This document shows positions 44,245-51,557 of a DNA stretch of 64,000 nucleotides, piece after piece (within the stretch, counting starts at the first letter, position 1; the number at the start of each line of letters is the position of its first letter). A program made the position numbers and the translations under genes. This stretch comes from Sideroxydans sp. (GTDB lineage Bacteria; Pseudomonadota; Gammaproteobacteria; Burkholderiales; Gallionellaceae). Under the pieces are notes generated by a model, which had not been told where the DNA came from, did no database searches, and saw only the letters and a program-made list of their open reading frames with translations. The stretch is taken from the NCBI GenBank assembly GCA_028710605.1, contig JAQTTU010000006.1, positions 1 to 64,000 of the forward strand, read 5' to 3'.

Positions 44245-45528
44245 CTAGTCAGCGTACAGATTGACTCCGCTTGCACCGACTGCCGAATAGTCGAACAGAG
44301 CGCCAGGTGCAACTGCATTGAGCGCAGTTCCCGTAGCGGTTACCGCCTGAGTCCAGGTCACCCCCGCGTTGGCATATTCGTTGTAGTAGATACTGCCATC
44401 AGCTCCGACCGCGATGAAGCGACGACTTGGGGAATATGTGACCGCATTCAAGGTGGCTATCGTGAGCGCTGTCTGCGGTGTCCAGGTTGTTCCATCAGTA
44501 CTGGTCAGCACGGTTCCACTGGCTCCCACCGCCACGAATACGCCCGCTGCCGCGCCGTAGGTAACACCCCTGAGTTCATTGGCAGTTCCAGAGCTTGCCG
44601 CTGTCCAGGTTATTCCGTCTGTACTTTTCAGCACCGTTCCGCCAGCTCCAACCGCGACAAAAACATATTGCGCATTCGTGTTGTCATACCCGTAAGTCAC
44701 GGCGTTCAGCGCATTCGCCGTACCGGAGGTTCGCACTGTCCAGGTTGAACCGTCGTTGCTACTGATAATCGTGCCGCCTGCCCCGGTGGCGACCGTCATG
44801 CCGGCTGCATTATTGGCGATGGCATACAGATCATTCGTTGTATTGCTGGTCTGTTGGGTCCATGCGGTGGAGGAAGCAGGTGTCATCGAGATGATTGCCC
44901 CGCCCGTCCCCGCACTTAAATATTTTGCGCGAGCGCTGTCATAATTTACTGCGTTGAAGTTTGTCGCCAGCGGATTGGTCAACGGGCTCCACGTAATTCC
45001 AGTTTTTGCACCGGCCACTGCATCAATTACGGTGTACACAGCGCCCGAATACAAAGCGCCGCCATCCCCGACTGCAACATACATGGCCCCGTAAGCGACA
45101 CCGCGTAATACCGTGGTATTTGGAATGGTGTTGGTAATTGGGGCGGTCCACGTTCCACCCGCCATTCTGGGCGTTGCCGATACTGCAGCAGAACCCGGTC
45201 CGCCCGGTCCGCCGCTGATTCTTCCATTGATCGAAACGGAATAGGTCGTACCATTCGCCACGCTGGAAACGGTTGTCGGCGAGGTCGCCGACAACGTCGT
45301 GGTGCATGCGGACATCGACGAGCAGTTTTCCGGGGTAACCCCGTTGCCTGCCGCTTTATACAGCCAATATTCAACTCCCGAAGCCATGTCCCACGAAACG
45401 ACCATACGGCTATCTTTCGCCACGACGACCACATTGGTCGGAGCCGGCGCAGAGGAACCTCCGCTTCCACATCCCAGCAAAGAAATGACAGCCAGCACCG
45501 CTGCGATGATTCCAATATTTCGCTTCAT
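44245..45528 (-). CDS. Lipoprotein with FN3-like domain and beta-propeller repeats
   Basis: The 427-residue protein has a lipoprotein signal (lipobox SLLGC, residues about 17-21), an FN3-like region (about 30-125) and about six repeats of about 45 residues with VAVGAGGTVLKSTDGITWT-type motifs, as in YCF48/BNR propellers. I chose ATG at 45528, since the lipobox is then at the usual place. It should sit on the periplasmic or outer side of a membrane. The ligand is unknown. Confidence 0.82.
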   Translation of the reverse strand: MKRNIGIIAAVLAVISLLGCGSGGSSAPAPTNVVVVAKDSRMVVSWDMASGVEYWLYKAAGNGVTPENCSSMSACTTTLSATSPTTVSSVANGTTYSVSINGRISGGPGGPGSAAVSATPRMAGGTWTAPITNTIPNTTVLRGVAYGAMYVAVGDGGALYSGAVYTVIDAVAGAKTGITWSPLTNPLATNFNAVNYDSARAKYLSAGTGGAIISMTPASSTAWTQQTSNTTNDLYAIANNAAGMTVATGAGGTIISSNDGSTWTVRTSGTANALNAVTYGYDNTNAQYVFVAVGAGGTVLKSTDGITWTAASSGTANELRGVTYGAAAGVFVAVGASGTVLTSTDGTTWTPQTALTIATLNAVTYSPSRRFIAVGADGSIYYNEYANAGVTWTQAVTATGTALNAVAPGALFDYSAVGASGVNLYAD

Positions 45529-45735
45529 TTTGTAATGACACCTTTGAGATTTAAATAACCAACTGACCGAACCGACACGCATTTTAGAACCACAATTCAC
45601 AAGCCATGCATTCTTTAACTTGAATTTACACGTTCTTGCTTTTCACCTCAGGGTGACTATCCGGCACAACGAATAGCCAGGAAGTCATAAATTCAATTAG
45701 AGTGTCAATGTGCTGTTAAAGGTTACCACATCAAC

Positions 45736-46347
45736 ATGGATCGACAAATGCAAACCATCACCCTCGCGCTGACCGGCGCATCCGGCCTGCCCTACGGCAT
45801 ACGCCTGCTGGAATGCCTGCTGCAAAGCGGACAGCGCGTGCATCTGGTGTATTCGCAAGCTGCGCAGATCGTCGCCAAACAGGAACTGGATTTCACCCTG
45901 CCCAGCCGCCCGCAGGATGCGCAGCAAATGTTCACCGAACGTTTCGGAAAATTCAGCGGCGAGCTGAAAGTGTTCGGCATTCAGGACTGGTTCGCGCCCA
46001 TGGCTTCCGGCTCCAATCCCGGCGACGCAATGGTGGTGTGCCCTTGCACCATGGGCACACTGGGCAAGATCGCGGGCGGCATCAGCGACGACCTGATCTG
46101 CCGCGCCGCCGATGTCATGCTCAAGGAAAAACGCACCCTGATTTTAGTGCCGCGCGAAATGCCGTTCTCGGCCATTCATCTGGAGAACATGCTCAAGCTG
46201 TCGCATGCCGGTGCAGTCATCATGCAGCCCAACCCCGGCTTCTATCACCATCCGCAAAGCGTGCAGGACATGGTGGATTTTGTGGTGGCCAGAATACTCG
46301 ACCACCTTGGAGTGGAGCAGACGTTGATGAAAAAATGGGGCGAATAA
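45736..46347 (+). CDS. ubiX: Flavin prenyltransferase UbiX
   Basis: UbiX makes prenylated FMN, the cofactor of the UbiD decarboxylase in ubiquinone synthesis. The 203 residues show LALTGASGLPYGIRLLECL, DWFAPMASGS, VVCPCTMGTLGKIAGG, and RTLILVPREMPFSAIHLENM, all typical. It stands alone, with no ubiD nearby. Start could also be the next ATG at 45748. Confidence 0.95.
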   Translation: MDRQMQTITLALTGASGLPYGIRLLECLLQSGQRVHLVYSQAAQIVAKQELDFTLPSRPQDAQQMFTERFGKFSGELKVFGIQDWFAPMASGSNPGDAMVVCPCTMGTLGKIAGGISDDLICRAADVMLKEKRTLILVPREMPFSAIHLENMLKLSHAGAVIMQPNPGFYHHPQSVQDMVDFVVARILDHLGVEQTLMKKWGE

Positions 46348-46387
46348 CGTTGTCAGGGAAGAGGGCGTTATAGCAGCTTCCCCGCAA

Positions 46388-46450
46388 CGCCCGTCAATTG
46401 GCAATCTACATTCTACACTCGTTGCAGATCGCCTATTGACGGGCATCTCC
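46388..46450. repeat. Dispersed repeat A, inverted pair
   Basis: GCCCGTCAATTGGCAATCTA at 46388-46409 and GATCGCCTATTGACGGGC at about 46426-46443 are inverted copies of the same core. The element lies between the convergent ubiX and nitronate monooxygenase genes. Confidence 0.8.
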
Positions 46451-46487
46451 GGGCAGGTGTGTTTTAAAACAACAGTGATTCTGAAGC

Positions 46488-47735
46488 TTAATCCGGCAGT
46501 GCAATCTTGTTGCCGGTGCTGAACTGGTAGTCCTTGAACACGTGCTCGGTGGTCAGCGTCTGATACTTGCCGTCGGCCAGTTTGCGCGTGGTGTCTTTCA
46601 AGCGGTAAGTCATTTGCCCGCAGGTCCAGCATTTGAAGTTGCGCATGTGGGTGCACAGGCAGGTCTTGTCCATGACCGAGATTTTCTTTTCGCCGGGATG
46701 GGCGGCCACTTCGCGGTTGTAGGACTCGATGTATTCGCAGCGTCCGTTGGCATCCAGCAAGTAGCCGTAGGACTCGCAGCCGGGTCGGATGCCGGAGCCG
46801 GTGGACGGGCTGTTTTTCAGCATGCGCATGGGGTAGCCGGTGGGCGATGTGCCGTTGACTTCGATGTCGTTTTCGCTGGCTTTGAAATATTCCTGCTGCA
46901 CGTCCAGCGGCAAGCCGCATTCTTTGACCACGGTGAAGCGGGTGGCCACTTGCACCGCGCCCGCGCCTTCTTGCAGGAAGGATGCGGCATCGCTGCCGGT
47001 GAAAATTCCGCCTGCGGGAATCACCGGAATTTCCAGTTTTTCAGCGCGCAGGTATTCGTGGATTTCGTTGGTAATGGTGCGCAAATCATATTGCGCCCAG
47101 TCCATGCCGAAGCCCAAATGTCCGCCCGCCAGCGGGCCTTCCACCACCACATAATCGGGCAAGCGGTTGGTCTTGACGTTTTTGCGCAAGAACAGTTGCA
47201 GTGCGCGCAGAGACGAAACGATGATGCCCAGTTTGGCATCGCGGAAACGCGGGTGGTCTTCGATCAAGCCGAACGAGCCGAGATGCAATCCGGCGGCCAG
47301 TGTGATGCCATCGACACCCGCCGACAGCGCTTCCCACAAACGCACGCGCAAGGTTTCACGCGGCGCATTCATGGTGAGTTTTTCCATGCAGTTGATGAAG
47401 ATCATGCCGGAGCCTTGTTTGCGCTCCATGGTTTTGCTCACGTGCAAGCGGGTGGATTCGGCGATGTGGCCGAGATCGAATTTGACCGATGACTTGTCCG
47501 GGTTATCGACGTTGAGCTTGTATTGCTGCAATTTCGTTTTGCTGAAGTCGGTGTCATAGCGCCTGTCCGACACCGTGAGCAGCATCGCATCCGATATGTG
47601 GCCGACACCGCCCAGGCGCGCCGCTTCCAAGGCCAGATCGGACGTAGAAATATCCACCCCCATGCCGCCAATCATGATGGGAACCAGTTCGGTTTTGCCG
47701 AACTTCAGTCTGAAATCATCAACTTTTTTTGTCAT
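46488..47735 (-). CDS. Nitronate monooxygenase family FMN protein
   Basis: The 415-residue protein is a TIM barrel of the NMO/enoyl-reductase-like group: VPIMIGGMGVDISTSDLALE, VEGPLAGGHLG, IPVIPAGGIFTGSDAASFLQ, GAGAVQVATRF. FMN-dependent NMOs oxidise nitronates. The C-terminal 60 residues are unusual for NMO and carry Cys pairs (CLCTHMRNFKCWTCGQ) that could bind metal. It is 70 bp after hemN on the same strand. The true substrate is uncertain. Confidence 0.82.
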   Translation of the reverse strand: MTKKVDDFRLKFGKTELVPIMIGGMGVDISTSDLALEAARLGGVGHISDAMLLTVSDRRYDTDFSKTKLQQYKLNVDNPDKSSVKFDLGHIAESTRLHVSKTMERKQGSGMIFINCMEKLTMNAPRETLRVRLWEALSAGVDGITLAAGLHLGSFGLIEDHPRFRDAKLGIIVSSLRALQLFLRKNVKTNRLPDYVVVEGPLAGGHLGFGMDWAQYDLRTITNEIHEYLRAEKLEIPVIPAGGIFTGSDAASFLQEGAGAVQVATRFTVVKECGLPLDVQQEYFKASENDIEVNGTSPTGYPMRMLKNSPSTGSGIRPGCESYGYLLDANGRCEYIESYNREVAAHPGEKKISVMDKTCLCTHMRNFKCWTCGQMTYRLKDTTRKLADGKYQTLTTEHVFKDYQFSTGNKIALPD

Positions 47736-47805
47736 ATTCTCCCCGCAAGATCGGGGCTCTCCTCGGTATTGACCTGCGTTTGTCTTGCGAATCGCCTGTC
47801 GTTTC

Positions 47806-49200
47806 TTAAATCACTTTTGAATAGCGCGCGTGTTCCAGCCGTGTGCGCAGGTATTTATCAAACACCATACAAATATTGCGGATGAGCATGCGGCCTTTGG
47901 GCGTGACGCTGATACGTTGCGGTGCAAGTACCAGCAACCCTTCTTTTTCGTAGTCGGCCAGTTCGCTCATTTCGGTGGCGAAGTATTGGTCAAAGTCGAT
48001 TTGATAGGTGGTGTTGAACTGTTCTTTGGACAGCTCGAAGTGGCACATCAAGGCTTGAATAATGGCGCGCCGCACAATATCGTCGTCGTTCAGTTCCATG
48101 CCGCGCATGATGGGCAGCTGGTCGTGGTCGAGCGCGTTGTAGTAGTCCTCCAGCTCGCGGTAGTTCTGGCTGTAGGTCGGGCCGATCTTGCCGATGGCGC
48201 TCACGCCCAGCGCGACCAGGTCGCAATCGGAATGGGTGGAATAACCTTGAAAATTGCGGTGCAGCCTGCCCTGGCGTTGCGCGACGGCCAGTTCATCTTC
48301 CGGCTTGGCGAAGTGATCCATGCCGATATAAACATAGCCCGCCGCGATCAGTTTGTTCACGGCCATGCTGAGAATGTCCAGCTTCAATTGCCCCGCAGGC
48401 ATGTCCGCTTCATTGATGCGGCGCTGCGGCTTGAAGATGGTCGGCATGTGCGCGTAGTTGTAGATGGACAGGCGGTCGGGATCGACCGCGATGATGCGGT
48501 CCAGCGTCCTGCCGAAACCTTGCAGCGTTTGTTTGGGCAAACCGTAGATCAAGTCTATGCTCACCGATTTGAAGCCGTTGGCGCGCGCCGCCTTGATGAC
48601 GCGCATAGTCTCTTCTTCGCTCTGGATGCGGTTCACCGCGCGCTGCACTTCCTCGTCGAAATCCTGCACGCCGACGCTGATGCGGTTGAATCCGGTTGCG
48701 CCGAGCAAGGCGATGGTTTCGTCGCTGACTTTGCGCGGGTCAATCTCGATGGAATATTCGCCGTCTTCCACCAGCTTGAAATTCTGGCGTATTGCCGCCA
48801 TCACTTCGCGCAACTCGTTGTCGCTCAAGAAAGTGGGCGTGCCGCCGCCAAAGTGCAGTTGTTCAACCACTTGCCCCTGCCCCAGCAACGCGGCTTGCAT
48901 GCCCATCTCCTTGATGAGGTAGCGCACATACTCGGCGGATTTGCTGCGGTCTTTGGTGATAACCTTGTTGCAGGCGCAGTAGAAGCACAGGGTGTTGCAG
49001 AACGGGATATGGATGTAGAGCGACAAGGGACGGCTGACTCCGTCGGCGCTTCGCCTGGATACCCACAGGCTGTATTTTTCAGCGTTGAAAGCCTCTTCGA
49101 AACGATCCGCCGTCGGGTAGGAAGTGTAGCGCGGGCCATTCTTGTCCAGCCTGCGTATCAGCTCCAAATCCACTACAAGTTGATTTACTTCCTTGGTCAT
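47806..49200 (-). CDS. hemN: Oxygen-independent coproporphyrinogen III oxidase
   Basis: HemN decarboxylates coproporphyrinogen III without oxygen, using radical SAM chemistry. The 464 residues include the CxxxCxxC cluster motif in PFCNTLCFYCACNK (about 65), FGGGTPTFLS and the HemN C-terminal domain. It supplies heme under low oxygen, which suits the nearby cbb3 oxidase. A candidate FNR site lies 49-62 bp before its start. Confidence 0.96.
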   Translation of the reverse strand: MTKEVNQLVVDLELIRRLDKNGPRYTSYPTADRFEEAFNAEKYSLWVSRRSADGVSRPLSLYIHIPFCNTLCFYCACNKVITKDRSKSAEYVRYLIKEMGMQAALLGQGQVVEQLHFGGGTPTFLSDNELREVMAAIRQNFKLVEDGEYSIEIDPRKVSDETIALLGATGFNRISVGVQDFDEEVQRAVNRIQSEEETMRVIKAARANGFKSVSIDLIYGLPKQTLQGFGRTLDRIIAVDPDRLSIYNYAHMPTIFKPQRRINEADMPAGQLKLDILSMAVNKLIAAGYVYIGMDHFAKPEDELAVAQRQGRLHRNFQGYSTHSDCDLVALGVSAIGKIGPTYSQNYRELEDYYNALDHDQLPIMRGMELNDDDIVRRAIIQALMCHFELSKEQFNTTYQIDFDQYFATEMSELADYEKEGLLVLAPQRISVTPKGRMLIRNICMVFDKYLRTRLEHARYSKVI

Positions 49201-49248
49201 TACTCACCCCCAGATTTATTAACTATGCCAGTTAGCCGCATAGCCGTC

Positions 49249-49262
49249 TTGATATATGTCAA
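49249..49262. promoter_or_regulatory. Candidate FNR/ANR binding site
   Basis: TTGATATATGTCAA matches the FNR consensus TTGAT-N4-ATCAA at 9 of 10 fixed bases. It lies in the shared upstream region of divergent hemN and fnr and could control both. Confidence 0.75.
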
Positions 49263-49312
49263 AATACAGCCAGTATTATAACCTCTGTCATCAGCCTTCT
49301 TGAGCCACGCAC

Positions 49313-50032
49313 GTGCCACCACTCATCCCGCCCCCAATAAAAACTTCCTGCTCCAACTGCAACCTGCGGGAACTTTGCATGCCAGCCAATCTTTCCGCCA
49401 GCGAAATGGAACGATTTGAAGCATTGAGCAGCAGCAAGCGCAGCTATTCGACTGGCGAATACGTGTATCGTACGGGCGACCGTTTTCTGTCTTTGTACGC
49501 CATACGCGGCGGCTCTATCAAAACCCGCGTACTGCACGAAGATGGGCGCGAGCAGTTGACCAGTTTTTTGATGTCAGGGGAGATCAGCGGCCTGGATGCG
49601 ATCAGCACCGATTTCCATACTTGCGAGGCTGTCGCAATGGAGCCTTGCGAAGTTTGCGAGCTGCCTTTTTCAAAACTGGAAGAATTGAGCCGCGAAATCC
49701 CCAATCTGCAAAGACATCTGCACAAAATCATGAGCCGCGAAATCGTGCGCGACCAGAGCATCATGATGCTCCTCAGTTCAATGCGCGCCGAGGAAAGGCT
49801 GGCTGCTTTTCTGCTCAATCTGTCTCAGCGTTTCAGCGCGCGCGGCTACTCGCCCAACGCTTTCCGCCTGCTTATGACGCGGCATGAGATCGGCAGTTAC
49901 CTCGGACTGAAACTGGAAACGGTCAGTCGCACTTTTTCGCACTTTCAGGAACATGGCCTGCTCAGCGTAAAGGTACGCGAGATCGAGATCATGGACATGC
50001 TGCGCCTGCGCAGCTTTGTCGGCAGTACTTGA
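49313..50032 (+). CDS. fnr: FNR-family oxygen-sensing transcription factor
   Basis: The 239-residue CRP/FNR protein has the four cysteines expected for an oxygen-sensitive 4Fe-4S cluster: C13, C16, C22 and C115 (in EVCELPF). The HTH (about 190-220) has ETVSRTFSHFQ, whose E..SR residues recognise TTGAT half sites. It would act under low oxygen on hemN, cco and others. Translation starts at GTG 49313. Confidence 0.94.
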   Translation: MPPLIPPPIKTSCSNCNLRELCMPANLSASEMERFEALSSSKRSYSTGEYVYRTGDRFLSLYAIRGGSIKTRVLHEDGREQLTSFLMSGEISGLDAISTDFHTCEAVAMEPCEVCELPFSKLEELSREIPNLQRHLHKIMSREIVRDQSIMMLLSSMRAEERLAAFLLNLSQRFSARGYSPNAFRLLMTRHEIGSYLGLKLETVSRTFSHFQEHGLLSVKVREIEIMDMLRLRSFVGST

Positions 50033-50125
50033 GCCACATTCTAACCATTCCGCAAAACTGGTATGCTGTCCATGGGTTGGCTTTTTCTAACCCCAAAAAT
50101 AACTATACTTTTCAGGGAGAACAGC

Positions 50126-50638
50126 ATGCACCAGCATTTTGCCGTACCACACGAAGAATCCGTCCGCGCCAAGTGGCCGCACGAGATTTTCCTGATTAAT
50201 TTGGTCTTCAATCACATTCTGATTTTCGCAACCACTTTCGGCGTGTATAGGACTTTTCCGTTTTTGATTTTGATTGTGCCGATTACTTCATTTGCAATTA
50301 TCGGTTACATCATCATCAAGGGCGGACAGATTGCCCAGAGCAATGAAACCTGGTTCGTCAAATCGCACTGGAAGATTGCTGCAAAGCGCAACCTCCATTT
50401 CCTGTGGCTGTTGACTATTACCTGCGCTATTATCGGTGGCGGCCTGTTGATCTCGAATCTGATGGGATGGTCGAAAATAACCACCTTTGCTTTACTTGGC
50501 GGAGCCGGTCTGTTGCCGTTCATGGTATCGTTGCTGATACTTATTGTTTTGGGTAACGATTCGTTATATCAGGCACGTCACGGAAAGTTACCTAAACGTT
50601 TTATTGAACAAAACCCGGATGCGGCCATTTCCTCCTAA
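50126..50638 (+). CDS. Membrane protein of unknown function
   Basis: The 170-residue protein has about four hydrophobic segments (about 24-45, 46-70, 90-115, 120-150) and short charged ends. ATG at 50126 is preceded by AGGGAGA at the right distance; the frame runs up to 50063. It lies between fnr and a second unknown gene, next to the cco cluster. I do not recognise the family. Confidence 0.72.
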   Translation: MHQHFAVPHEESVRAKWPHEIFLINLVFNHILIFATTFGVYRTFPFLILIVPITSFAIIGYIIIKGGQIAQSNETWFVKSHWKIAAKRNLHFLWLLTITCAIIGGGLLISNLMGWSKITTFALLGGAGLLPFMVSLLILIVLGNDSLYQARHGKLPKRFIEQNPDAAISS

Positions 50639-50656
50639 AACAACCTTCCTCTTCTC

Positions 50657-51331
50657 ATGACTACAGAAAGCAAGATTTATTGGGGTGTCGGCATTTTTTC
50701 GGCGATTCTTATTGTCAGTGCGTTTTTTTCGCCCGGCGATCCAAAACGCAATGATGATTTGCCGTGGCATATCGAACACCCGACACCGGATTCGGTGCGA
50801 GTGTTTGGTTTGACTCTGGGGAAATCTGCCACCAATGAGGCCGAACTGCGTTTCAGAGAGCAGGCCATACCCAGTTTATTCAAGTCGCCGGAAGGACAAT
50901 TGATTGCCGAGATATTCTTCGAGCAGGTCAATCTGGCGGGACTGCCTTCCAGAGTCGTACTGACGATTGATGTGCCCGATGTAGAGTTGCAAGGCATGTA
51001 TGAGCGCGGCCTGCGCATGGCTTCGACCGGAAGCGGCAAAATGATCACGATGACAGCAGACGATATTGCAAGGTTGCGGACACTTCCGATCAGCAGCCTG
51101 ACTTATCTGCCTAACCTGCGTCTCGATGACGGAATATTCCTAAAGCGTTTCGGACAACCCGCGCAGCGTATCCAGGAAAACAAAAGTGGTCTTGTTCACT
51201 GGTTATACCCTCAGCACGGCTTGGATATCACCTTGGGTAAAGGCATGAAGCCCTTGTTGCAATTCGTTCCTCCCAAGGATTTCGACAAACTGGTTAGCCC
51301 TTTGATGGCGAACGGAGAAGTGCTGAAATAA
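50657..51331 (+). CDS. Hypothetical protein with N-terminal membrane anchor
   Basis: The 224-residue protein has one N-terminal membrane segment (WGVGIFSAILIVSAFF) and an otherwise soluble body containing VRVFGLTLGKSATNEAELRF. It is 18 bp after the previous unknown gene and is convergent with ccoS. I find no recognised domain or catalytic motif. Position suggests, but does not prove, a link to cbb3 function. Confidence 0.7.
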   Translation: MTTESKIYWGVGIFSAILIVSAFFSPGDPKRNDDLPWHIEHPTPDSVRVFGLTLGKSATNEAELRFREQAIPSLFKSPEGQLIAEIFFEQVNLAGLPSRVVLTIDVPDVELQGMYERGLRMASTGSGKMITMTADDIARLRTLPISSLTYLPNLRLDDGIFLKRFGQPAQRIQENKSGLVHWLYPQHGLDITLGKGMKPLLQFVPPKDFDKLVSPLMANGEVLK

Positions 51332-51347
51332 TTCTTTGCGCAAGCGC

Positions 51348-51542
51348 CTATTTCTTGTCGACGTTTGCTTCCTTGGACTGATCCGATTCACGCAGCATGT
51401 CGTCATCGTCATCCAGCAGAATGCGGCTGGCATTACCTTCCATATCTTCGTATTGCCCTTTTTTTACCGCCCACACCAGAACAACGACGAGCAATACGCC
51501 GAAAAGCATCATGCCGGGAATCAGACTGTAGATTACGTCCAT
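51348..51542 (-). CDS. ccoS: cbb3 oxidase assembly protein CcoS
   Basis: The 64-residue protein has one membrane helix (SLIPGMMLFGVLLVVVLVWAV), followed by the family motif KKGQYEDMEGNASRIL and an acidic tail. CcoS is needed for cofactor insertion into CcoN. It is the last gene of ccoG-fixH-ccoI-ccoS. Confidence 0.93.
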   Translation of the reverse strand: MDVIYSLIPGMMLFGVLLVVVLVWAVKKGQYEDMEGNASRILLDDDDDMLRESDQSKEANVDKK

Positions 51543-51557
51543 AGCACCACCTCACCT

